Source: Rikenella sp.
GTDB lineage: Bacteria > Bacteroidota > Bacteroidia > Bacteroidales > Rikenellaceae
NCBI GenBank assembly: GCA_029054535.1
Contig: JAIDFC010000176.1
Location: forward strand, 1-11,276
DNA: 11,276 bases
Direction of reading: 5' to 3'
Shown piece after piece: positions 1 through 7,100 of this stretch. Both the position numbers and the translations under genes were made by a program. Position 1 is the first letter of the stretch. Each line of letters begins with the position of its first letter. Under the pieces are notes generated by a model, which saw nothing but the letters and a program-made list of their open reading frames with translations, had not been told where the DNA came from and did not search any database.

Positions 1-538
1 ACCCGGACCCCAGCCCCCCCAGCGTATAAGCGGCGCGGATAATCACCGGATACCCCAATTGATTCGCCACCCGCTTGGCATCCTCCACCGTCGTAACCGC
101 CTCGCTCTTAATGGTCTTAACCCCGATTTCGTCCAATCTATGGACGAACAGATCCCGGTCTTCGGTATCCATAATCGCCTGCACCGGCGTCCCGAGCACG
201 CGCACGCCGTATTTCTCCAAAACCCCGCGCTTATAAAGCTGCACGCCGCAGTTCAAAGCGGTCTGCCCCCCGAACGCGAGCAGAATCCCCTCCGGCCGCT
301 CCTTCGCAATCACATCCTCGACGAAATCCGGCGTTACGGGCAAGAAGTAGACCTTGTCGGCAATCCCCTCGCTGGTCTGCACCGTGGCGATATTCGGGTT
401 GATCAAAATGGTGTATATCCCCTCCTCCTTGAGCGCCTTGAGCGCCTGCGAACCCGAGTAGTCGAACTCTCCGGCCTCCCCGATCTTCAACGCCCCCGAA
501 CCCAGGAGGACTACTTTTTTTATGCTGTTGTCTGCCAT
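1..538 (-). CDS. carB: Carbamoyl-phosphate synthase large subunit, N-terminal part (runs off window)
   Basis: CarB makes carbamoyl phosphate from bicarbonate, ATP and the ammonia released by CarA, feeding pyrimidine and arginine synthesis in the cytoplasm. Only the first 179 codons are present; the gene leaves the window at base 1, with the frame open to the edge. The N-terminal CPSase domain is recognisable from VVLLGSGALKIGEAGEFDYS (about residues 9-28), then NPNIATVQTSEGIADKVYF, the GGQTALNCG segment, and the start of the ATP-grasp glycine loop (RAAYTLGGLGSG) at the window edge. These motifs resemble the CAD-like form of the enzyme more than E. coli CarB. The ATG lies four bases after the carA stop, so the two genes are almost certainly co-transcribed and translationally coupled. 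I see no frameshift. Confidence 0.96.
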   Translation of the reverse strand, partial: MADNSIKKVVLLGSGALKIGEAGEFDYSGSQALKALKEEGIYTILINPNIATVQTSEGIADKVYFLPVTPDFVEDVIAKERPEGILLAFGGQTALNCGVQLYKRGVLEKYGVRVLGTPVQAIMDTEDRDLFVHRLDEIGVKTIKSEAVTTVEDAKRVANQLGYPVIIRAAYTLGGLGSG

Positions 539-542
539 GACT

Positions 543-1664
543 CTATTTGTTCTTGTATTGGTCGATTAGGTCGATAAACTGGTCGAAAAGATACTCCGTA
601 TCCACCGGTCCGCTCGTAGCCTCCGGGTGGAACTGCACGCTGAAGAACGGCAAGGTTTTATGTTTAATCCCCTCGATCGTATTGTCGTTCAGGTTGATGA
701 AATACGGCTCCCAATCTTTGCCCAAGCCCGTCGGATCGACGGCATAGCCGTGATTCTGAGAGGTAATGACCGCGCGGTCGGTCCCCACCTCCAGCGCCGG
801 CTGGTTATGACTCCGATGCCCATACTTGAGCTTATACGTAGTCGCCCCGGCCGCCCAGCTCAAGAGCTGGTTCCCGAGGCAAATCCCGAAAATCGGCCGA
901 TCGGCCTTCTGTGCCATAGCCCGCTTGATATTTTCGATCGTCGCCCCGCACAACGCCGGGTCCCCCGGTCCATTGCTGAGCATCACCCCGTCGTAATCCA
1001 ACGTGCTGAAATCGTAATCCCACGGCACCCGAACCACCGTAGCATTCCGATTGTACAAGCACCGGATAATATTGTACTTACACCCGCAGTCCACCAACAC
1101 GATCCGCCGCTTCGCCTCCGGATTTTCGTAGGTAATCACCTCTTTGCAAGAGACTTTCTCGACAAGGTTCTCCTGATTCGGATTATGGAACGGCATGGCG
1201 TCGGCCTTGGAAAAATCGGCCTCCTGCACCAACTTCCCGAGCATCACCCCCCGCTCCCGTATAATTTTGGTAATTTGTCTGGTATCGACACCGAAGATCC
1301 CCGGCACATTATTTTCAGCCAACCAATCCGACAAGCTCTTAACGGCATTCCAATGGCTATACCGAAACGAGTAATCGCTGATAACCAACCCCTTGATATG
1401 CACCCGGTCCGACTCGAAAAACTTAGGCAAACCCGTGGCCGCATCGGTCGCATCAGTGTCCGGCACCCCGTAGTTCCCGATCAACGGATAGGTAATCACC
1501 AAGATCTGCCCCGAATAAGACGGGTCTGTCAAACTCTCCGGATACCCGGTCATGGCCGTAGAAAAAACGACTTCCCCCGATACAGAACTCTCTGCACCGA
1601 ACGAGAAGCCGTCGAACTGCGTACCATCCTCTAAAATCAAGCGGGCGGTCGTACTTTTCAGCAT
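543..1664 (-). CDS. carA: Carbamoyl-phosphate synthase small (glutamine amidotransferase) subunit
   Basis: CarA hydrolyses glutamine and channels ammonia to CarB. From this start the product has 373 residues, a normal length. The N-terminal CPSase_sm_chain domain begins with MLKSTTARLILEDGTQFDG and contains STAMTGYPESLTDPSYSGQ. The C-terminal class I amidotransferase domain shows the nucleophile elbow FGICLGNQ (Cys262) and the QFHPEA motif (His346, Glu348), so the catalytic triad is complete. The open frame extends 65 codons further upstream, but that extension has no family similarity and contains the promoter box, so the ATG at 1664 is preferred. The stop is TAG, four bases before carB. The gene is divergent from the RNA methyltransferase at 1874. 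Confidence 0.97.
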   Translation of the reverse strand: MLKSTTARLILEDGTQFDGFSFGAESSVSGEVVFSTAMTGYPESLTDPSYSGQILVITYPLIGNYGVPDTDATDAATGLPKFFESDRVHIKGLVISDYSFRYSHWNAVKSLSDWLAENNVPGIFGVDTRQITKIIRERGVMLGKLVQEADFSKADAMPFHNPNQENLVEKVSCKEVITYENPEAKRRIVLVDCGCKYNIIRCLYNRNATVVRVPWDYDFSTLDYDGVMLSNGPGDPALCGATIENIKRAMAQKADRPIFGICLGNQLLSWAAGATTYKLKYGHRSHNQPALEVGTDRAVITSQNHGYAVDPTGLGKDWEPYFINLNDNTIEGIKHKTLPFFSVQFHPEATSGPVDTEYLFDQFIDLIDQYKNK

Positions 1665-1693
1665 GTCAATCTTCAGAATTAGTTTCTGAGTTA

Positions 1694-1701
1694 CAAAGAT
1701 A
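1694..1701 (-). promoter_or_regulatory. Bacteroidetes-type -7 box for carAB
   Basis: Read on the minus strand the site is TATCTTTG, an exact match to the TAnnTTTG -7 consensus of the Bacteroidetes primary sigma factor. It would start transcription near 1687, giving a leader of roughly 20-25 bases before the carA ATG. No good -33 TTTG is present at the usual spacing; the nearest is a TTTC only 11 bases upstream. Assigned by motif and position only. Confidence 0.6.
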
Positions 1702-1781
1702 ACGCTTTTTCCGAAATTCCCACGGACGCTTCGCCCAATTTTCCCTACTTTTACCCTCGCAACTATCGACGGTGAATGGAC

Positions 1782-1815
1782 TTTCGCTGTCATGAGCCGC
1801 AAGAGGGTACCTTTT
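1782..1815 (+). promoter_or_regulatory. Weak candidate promoter for the RNA methyltransferase
   Basis: TTTC (1782-1785) and TACCTTTT (1808-1815) lie 22 bases apart. Each is one mismatch from the Bacteroidetes -33 TTTG and -7 TAnnTTTG elements, and they sit about 60 bases before the ATG at 1874. It is the best candidate in the 209-base divergent gap but is not compelling. Confidence 0.3.
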
Positions 1816-1873
1816 CCGAAGAAAGAGTACGATTCGGTTGCCGGAAACAGAAACAACAAATGAACGATACGAT

Positions 1874-2593
1874 ATGCTGAGTAAAGCGGAGATCAGACGG
1901 ATCCGGTCGCTGGGCGACAAGGCGGGACGACAAGCCGAAGGAGTTTTCGTGGTCGAGGGCGAGAAGCTCGTGGGCGAGTTGCTCGGATCGGGTTTCAGGG
2001 TTCGGGAGCTTTATCGGGTGGGAGAAAACCTCTCCGCCGCCGAAATGGAGCGGATTTCATTTCTGCGGACACCGACGCCGGTACTGGCCGTGGCCGAGAT
2101 CCCGACAGCCCCAGCCTCGCCGACGAGTTTCGAGGGGCTTTGCCTGGCGTTGGACGGCGTACAGGACCCGGGCAATGCGGGGACGATCCTCCGGCTGGCC
2201 GACTGGTTCGGCATACGGGAGGTCTACTGCTCGCCGGCGACGGCCGACTGCTGGAGCCCGAAAGTCGTTCAGGCGACGATGGGGGCGATTTTCCGAGTTC
2301 GAGTCCATTACGGGCCGCTGGAGAGGGCGCTCGCAGGGGCTGCGGAAGCGGAGATCCCGATCTACGGAACCTTTCTCGAAGGAGAGAACATCTACGGCTG
2401 CAACCTCTCGCCGAACCGGGGCGTCGTCGTGATGGGCAACGAGGGGCGAGGGATTTCTCCTTCGATAGCTGCGCTTATAACAAAAAAACTATACATCCCT
2501 CCTTATCCTCCCTCGGCCTCGGGTCCGACTTCCGAATCGCTCAACGTAGCGATGGCGACGGCGATCGCCTTATCGGAGTTCCGCCGCCGCTGA
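1874..2593 (+). CDS. TrmH/SpoU-family RNA 2'-O-methyltransferase
   Basis: This enzyme would transfer a methyl group from S-adenosylmethionine to a ribose 2'-OH in rRNA or tRNA. From MLSKAEIRRIRSLG it has 239 residues. An N-terminal substrate-binding segment (about 1-80, with GVFVVEGEKLV) precedes the knotted SPOUT domain. The three SpoU motifs are clear: LALDGVQDPGNAGTILRLAD with Asn101, VVVMGNEGRGIS (about 184-195), and the IPP...SESLNVAMATAIAL stretch (about 208-233) that forms the knot and binds SAM. An in-frame ATG at 1838 would add 12 residues, but the family usually begins just before the KAEIRRIRSL-like segment. The exact RNA target (RlmB-like or other) cannot be told from sequence. 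It is divergent from carAB, and I see no terminator right after it. Confidence 0.93.
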   Translation: MLSKAEIRRIRSLGDKAGRQAEGVFVVEGEKLVGELLGSGFRVRELYRVGENLSAAEMERISFLRTPTPVLAVAEIPTAPASPTSFEGLCLALDGVQDPGNAGTILRLADWFGIREVYCSPATADCWSPKVVQATMGAIFRVRVHYGPLERALAGAAEAEIPIYGTFLEGENIYGCNLSPNRGVVVMGNEGRGISPSIAALITKKLYIPPYPPSASGPTSESLNVAMATAIALSEFRRR

Positions 2594-2656
2594 GACGCTC
2601 ATTCATCGAATCCGACCGGCTCGCCGCGCTCCGTCCTCTCCCTATTCCTGGAGGCA

Positions 2657-2675
2657 ACGGTGCCGCTGGGCACTC
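2657..2675 (+). repeat. GTGCC/GGCAC hairpin repeat, copy 1
   Basis: The 19-base unit ACGGTGCCGCTGGGCACTC contains the arms GTGCC and GGCAC around a four-base loop. It recurs at 3274-3292 with two differences, one in the loop and one outside the stem. A similar hairpin with the same arms but a different loop stands at 10254-10269. Confidence 0.6.
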
Positions 2676-2841
2676 CAACCTGGCCTGCCGGGTGAGAAAG
2701 ATGTCGCAGCCGAAGCTCAAGTGGGAGGCATCGGTACTCCCCGTAGGAATCGTCGACGACCAGCGGTACCCGCTGTTGCCGACGAGCCGCAACAGACCAT
2801 TATCATAACCGCGGAGGCCCGGAGCCGGGAGACGGATTTTT

Positions 2842-2898
2842 GTCGGCCTGCCGTTTCCAGGCCTGACAGACGAAGTGCGTTTGCAAGAAAACTTCGTC
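2842..2898. repeat. Two adjacent inverted repeats
   Basis: GTCGGCCTG (2842-2850) pairs with CAGGCCTGAC (2858-2867) with one bulged T. It is followed at once by an eight-base perfect inverted repeat, GACGAAGT (2869-2876) with ACTTCGTC (2891-2898). No T-run follows in either direction, so these are not classic terminators. Confidence 0.5.
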
Positions 2899-2924
2899 CT
2901 CGGGAGCGCCCCGCGCAGAGACCG

Positions 2925-2945
2925 GCGACTCATAGAGTCGCGGTT
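2925..2945 (-). repeat. REP-like triloop hairpin, copy 1 (inverted orientation)
   Basis: GCGACTC and GAGTCGC form a perfect seven-base-pair stem around a three-base loop. On the minus strand the hairpin is preceded directly by AACC, as in the three plus-strand copies at 3178, 3227 and 3796. The stem sequence differs from the other copies, but the architecture is the same. Confidence 0.6.
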
Positions 2946-3069
2946 GCTTTCGGGTTTGCTGTTGGTTTCGGCCTGTTTCCTGATCGAAGCCATCCGTTTC
3001 CGCCGGGAGAAATATCTCTCACGAGCAGAATGTAACTCTTTCCTCTAATCCGCTCGAGCCGCGGAGGCT

Positions 3070-3113
3070 CATCCTTTTTGGTATGCCCCAAAAAGGATGC
3101 AAAAAACGCATCC
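3070..3113. repeat. Overlapping, mutually exclusive inverted repeats
   Basis: CATCCTTTTTGG (3070-3081) and CCAAAAAGGATG (3088-3099) form a perfect 12-base-pair inverted repeat around a six-base loop. The right arm shares bases with a second pair, GGATGC (3095-3100) and GCATCC (3108-3113). Both hairpins cannot form at once. Read on the minus strand, the smaller hairpin is followed by TTTTTGG, which resembles an intrinsic terminator. No minus-strand gene ends nearby, so its role is unclear. Confidence 0.6.
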
Positions 3114-3177
3114 AAGGAGGCTTCGCCCCCTGGGCAATCCCCCTTATCTCTCTTTCGGCAGTCGACGCATCGCCGAC

Positions 3178-3193
3178 AACCGCGATCAGAGAT
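3178..3193 (+). repeat. REP-like triloop hairpin, copy 2
   Basis: AACC (3178-3181) is followed by GCGATC, a three-base AGA loop and the complementary GATCGC (running to 3196). The last C of AACC can add a seventh pair. This copy leads into the composite repeat unit that begins near 3196. Confidence 0.6.
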
Positions 3194-3195
3194 CG

Positions 3196-3281
3196 CGCGC
3201 TGGGCGATTCATTCGGATTCGCCACAAACCGCAATCGTAGATTGCGCGGATCGCCGCCACCCCACGCGGCGGGACGGTGCC
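3196..3281 (+). repeat. Composite repeat, unit A (complete)
   Basis: Three modules in order. The GGGCGATTC module (3196-3220) recurs at 3509-3533 with 21 of 25 bases identical. The AACC hairpin (3227-3245) has stem GCAATC/GATTGC and loop GTA. The GCGGATCGCCGCCACCCCAC module ends in GGGACG at 3276. Bases 3227-3276 match 3796-3845 with eight differences in 50, seven of them within the hairpin. The GTGCC/GGCAC hairpin (3274-3292) overlaps the right end. Confidence 0.75.
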
Positions 3282-3292
3282 GCTCGGCACGC
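3274..3292 (+). repeat. GTGCC/GGCAC hairpin repeat, copy 2
   Basis: ACGGTGCCGCTCGGCACGC has the same stem as the copy at 2657-2675. It abuts the right end of composite unit A, so the modules are combined differently at different sites. Confidence 0.6.
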
Positions 3293-3431
3293 GAAAATTG
3301 GAGCTGGCTCGGAACACTTTCGATGACGTCGGCCTAAAACCTATCTTTAGAGCGCGCGCCTCCTTTTATCCGAGCCGCCGACAGCGGGAGGCCTTTGGGA
3401 CTGAAACTGCCTGTAAAACACCCGAATGGTG

Positions 3432-3476
3432 CGCCACCACGCGGGATGGCGGTGGCTCGCCCGCCCACAGGGCGGG
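3432..3476. repeat. Paired GC-rich hairpins
   Basis: GCCACC and GGTGGC (about 3433-3456) form one stem around a GCGGGATGG-containing loop that resembles the CCACCCCACGCGG module of the composite repeat. Directly after it CCCGCCC (3460-3466) and GGGCGGG (3470-3476) form a perfect seven-base-pair stem with a three-base ACA loop. Probably a diverged member of the same repeat family. Confidence 0.45.
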
Positions 3477-3508
3477 ATTTCCTAACCTTTGTACTCTTGC
3501 TTTATCTA

Positions 3509-3590
3509 CGCGCCGGGCGATTCGGTCGGAATCACTATAAACGCGATCTCTCCATGACGGACGCCGCCCCCATGCGGAGGGCGCAACGTT
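3509..3590 (+). repeat. Composite repeat, unit B (hairpin decayed)
   Basis: It keeps the order of unit A. The GGGCGATTC module (3509-3533) comes first, then AAACGCGATC where the hairpin should be (its right arm is lost), then CGCCGCCCCCATGCGGAGGG followed by CGCAAC, matching the third module of units A and C. The sequence beyond it (to about 3620) also resembles the stretch after unit C. Confidence 0.5.
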
Positions 3591-3690
3591 CACTTCGTTC
3601 TCTTGCTACTCCGCCGGCGTCTGTCAATCTATAAGCCGAATCGCTCCGAAAGCCGTCGCCCGCAGGAAGCCTCGGTGATCTCCCTATGTC

Positions 3691-3762
3691 GGGCCGAAGC
3701 TACCCCAGGCGGAAGGCCTCATTCCTCGCAGGCTCGGGCGACCGCTCCGCTGGCTTCGGCCC
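3691..3762. repeat. Ten-base inverted repeat with 52-base interior
   Basis: GGGCCGAAGC (3691-3700) and GCTTCGGCCC (3753-3762) are perfect reverse complements. Weaker pairing continues inward (CAGGCGGA against TCCGCTGG). TTTT follows on the plus strand, but the stem encloses too large an interior for a confident terminator call. Confidence 0.45.
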
Positions 3763-3795
3763 TTTTAACACCGGAACAAGCTGCATCTCGCAACC

Positions 3796-3850
3796 AACCG
3801 CGACCTATGGTCGCGCGGATCGCCGCCACCCCACGCGGAGGGACGCAACT
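3796..3850 (+). repeat. Composite repeat, unit C
   Basis: AACC (3796-3799), stem GCGACC/GGTCGC around loop TAT, then the same GCGGATCGCCGCCACCCCAC module as unit A, ending in GGGACGCAAC. Against unit A both differing stem positions are double, compensatory changes (A-T to G-C and T-A to C-G), and all three loop bases differ. The GCAAC at the end can pair with GTTGC about 15 bases on, an arrangement seen again at 10193-10223. Confidence 0.75.
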
Positions 3851-4012
3851 TCGTCGGAGCTCGTTGCTTCCCTTGCTGGCGGCAATCCGAAGCCGCTAAA
3901 AAATTCACCTCTACTGTCGCCCGCCATAACACTGAGAAAACCCAAAATAAAACGCCCTGTGGGCGCGTCGCCCGCGACACCGACCATCCGGATAAAAAAC
4001 AGTAATGCTGAC

Positions 4013-4061
4013 CGATAACAAAACAACCGGTTTCCCATCCCGAAAGATGGAAAACCGGTTG
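4013..4061 (-). terminator. Intrinsic terminator of the dha-lsrF-hzsA-like operon
   Basis: On the minus strand, about 50 bases after the stop codon at 4112, a 16-base-pair stem (4046-4061 with 4024-4039, one G-U pair) encloses a six-base loop and is followed by GTTTTGTTATC. Stem, short loop and T-rich tail make a strong rho-independent terminator and mark the operon end. Confidence 0.88.
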
Positions 4062-4111
4062 CGCTCTTCTCCGCAAGGCCGAACCAGCAGCCCTGCTCCT
4101 CTGATAAGAAT

Positions 4112-7100
4112 CTACTCTTCGATAATCACGCGGAAGCCCACGTTCCGTACCGCCTGCCACGGCAAGAAATGCTTGCGTGTCGCCAAGCTCGCATTCTTGG
4201 TACGGTCGATCCACGACCCGCCTCGAACCACCTTCTCGGCATTCGACACATTCTTCGCATCCGCCTTCGCATCGTACGGATAAGGCCGATAGTCCGACCG
4301 CGTCCATTCCGCCACGTTCCCCTGCATGTCATACAATCCCCACGCGTTCGGTTTGTACGAGCCGCTCTTGCCGAGCAACATATTGCCGTCGTCCACCGAC
4401 GCATCCTTCGGCAGGAAATCCCAGTACTTGAACACCCGGCTCTTCGGATCCATCGGCTGCGGATCGACCCCGCTCACCGCCATCTTCTGCAACTGGACGT
4501 CGGCCAGGTTTTCGTACGGCGAGAAGTCGCTGTCCGCCCCCCACCAGTTATCGCCCGCAGCACCCGCACGAGCGGCCCACTCCCACTGCGCCTCGGTCGG
4601 CAAGGTGATCTTCAGCCCCGTCTGTTCGCTGAGCTTGCGGCAATACTCCATCGCTTGTTCCCAGCTCACCCGGATCGCCGGACGCCAGTCTTCGTTCACC
4701 AAGTAATTCGGTCCCGTATGGTCTTTCCAATGCTGACCGATCAGGCGATTGTCATGCTCCGGGAACAGTGCCCGGAACTGTTCGTTGCTCACCTCGATCT
4801 CGCCCATCCAGAACGAACGGCCGATCTTCACTTTCGACTTCGGCGCAGCGATCCCGTGGTCGGCCCCCATCACGAACGTTCCGGCCGGAATCCGGACGAA
4901 ATTCATCGTAATCCCCGGCGCAATTTCGACGCTTTTCTTATTGTCGTCGCCCACCATCGCCTTCGCTTCCGAAGACGAGAACGGCCAACCCTTCACCTTG
5001 ATCTTCTTCACAGCCGGCTCCGGTTGCGCGGCCGGTTTCACCGGCTGCGGTTTCGGCTGCCCGTCGAGATAAGCCGCGTAGTCGCGGATCTCCTGCTGCC
5101 AATCCACCGCCGAACCGTTGGCATACTTCGCCGCCAGTTCCTTCCGCCGCTGCACCTGGTCGTACCCGTGCTGACCCACCTTCAGGTCGCGGATTTCGAA
5201 GAAGGCACTGTGATACGGAGCATTGAAGTCGATCCAGTTGTAGAGCGTTTTCCACTCCTTATTGGTCAATTCCACTCCGTGATGCCCGTTCTGGAGCATC
5301 TGCACCATCTCGCTGTTCGAGGCGTTGAACTCGTACGGCACCAGGACGTACATATCCGCCTCCGGTCCCTGCCGGTAGAAGTACGGGTGGAAATCCAGAT
5401 AACTGTCGCTGAACTTGTACAAATTGTTGTGCCGTCCGCCGGTAAAGTTCTTACCGCCGGCCGCGCTTTCGTTGTTGTGGCACGCCACGCACGCCCGATC
5501 CAAGATCGGCTGGATCTCCAGTTCGAACGTAAACGGCCGTACGCCTCCCTCCGGCACCTCGATCTTAGAAGCACTCTTCTGCGAAGCAATCGTCCGCTTC
5601 GGGATCGGCATCAGGTTCTGGTCTTCATGACACCCGACGCACGACACCGTCTCGCCCGGCATCCCGACGAACCAGCTCCGCATCCACTGAATGGCCCGTC
5701 CCAGCGAGTCGAGCGGCTGCAGCGACACCGGCGTATTGGCCGGAATCGTAAAGATCGCCGACCCGTCGGCCTCTACCGGCACCTCGCCCAACAGCCGTTT
5801 GATATCCCAACCGGACTGAATCCCTTGCGCCGAGTGGTTCGACGGGGAGTCGCGGTAAGCATATTCATAGGTAAAGACGCGCAGCTTTTTGACCGTCCCG
5901 CGCGGAACGCCCGGCAAGCCCTCGCCCTCGTAAATGTCCTGGATGAAGACCGTAGCCTCTTTGCTATCTTCGTTGATTTTGTCCGGAATCACCGGCGGCG
6001 TAACCCGTTTCACCTCCGGAATGGCATTGATATACCCTTCCTCTTCCCCCTCGACGAGCAGCGTTACGTTGTCGTAAACGTCCACCAGATAAATCCCCCA
6101 AAGCGAGTTCGGGGTCAGTTTCGCCGTTACCAAGAAGTACTTGTCGCTCAGCGGTTGCGGTTTGATGAACTGCGGCCACACGCCGTTCACCATCTCGTCT
6201 GCGATGATCGGTTCGATCGGTCGGGTACTGAACGGAATCTCCTGCACCATCCCTTTCTCTTCCTTGCGCGACTTGGCCGGATCGAAGATAATCAACCGAC
6301 CGGACCGCGCAATCCCGTGGTGGCCCGAAATAATTCCGACAAAAGCGCTCGAGCTACCCGGCAGCGGCTGCATGTCGAACGTGGAGTTCGGGAAATACGA
6401 CCCGCTCCCATACAAGTTCTTATTTTCCGTCCCGTCCGGGTTCATGTGCATCACGAAGCGCGAGAAGTAGTGGATCAAGTCCGTGTACTCCCACCGGGTA
6501 TACATCACGCGCCCATTATTCATCACAGTCGGGTTCCAGTTGTTGTCCTGGTCGAAAGTCAACCGCCGCAGATACCCCGTCTTCGGGTCGTACAGCGCGA
6601 AGTTCCCCACGGCATCCGCCCCGTCCACGCACGGCACGCCGTGGTACCCCAGCGTGGTATTGATAATCATCCGCCCGTCCGGCAGGTAAGCCCCGTCGGC
6701 AAATTCGACGTCCGGTTCCGGAATAGCCGCCGTGATGTTCTTCAAGCCCGTCCCGTCGGTCTTCACCTCGAAGACATGCCAACGCCGAGCCGAATCGACC
6801 GACGTAAACAGCATCCGGTCGGCATCCCAATGCAGATGCACGTCCGTTACCGGCGCGTCGGTGGTCGGTTTATAAATCACCCGTTCATCGATCTTATCCC
6901 CCCGAAGATTGGAGAGCTCGACGATCGACGCCCGGAAACCGCCGCGCGACGCCGAATACTGGTTCGACCAGTTATTGGGCTGCGTCCCCAGCGACGGCGC
7001 CATCACATACCGTGCGCTCCGCCCCAGGTCATATTTCGTTACCACGATCTTGTCGCCGTCCAACAGCGGATTGGCCATCAAAATCTCGCGCTTCAACGCC

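Larger units (their letters stand above)
2594..4012. other. Gene-free, hairpin-rich repeat region
   Basis: About 1.4 kb between the convergent ends of the methyltransferase and the large operon. The short open frames here are rich in Arg, Pro and Ser, overlap each other on both strands, carry no recognisable domain, and run through the repeats, so I call no gene. The region holds at least three diverged copies of an ~80-base composite repeat (about 3196-3281, 3509-3590 and 3796-3850), four small variable-sequence hairpins preceded by AACC, two copies of a GTGCC-loop-GGCAC hairpin, and several other inverted repeats, listed separately. I see no transposase, tRNA or rRNA in it. Confidence 0.75.

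Noticed and set aside
2594..4012. CRISPR array
   Set aside because: Repeats are diverged, irregularly spaced, occur in both orientations and contain variable hairpins; there are no uniform repeats with equal spacers and no cas genes.
3078..4018. Overlapping plus-strand frames of 79-110 codons in the intergenic region, some sharing peptides such as DRRHPTRRD
   Set aside because: The shared peptide is just the translated repeat module read through different copies. No start signals or domains are evident, and the frames overlap on both strands.
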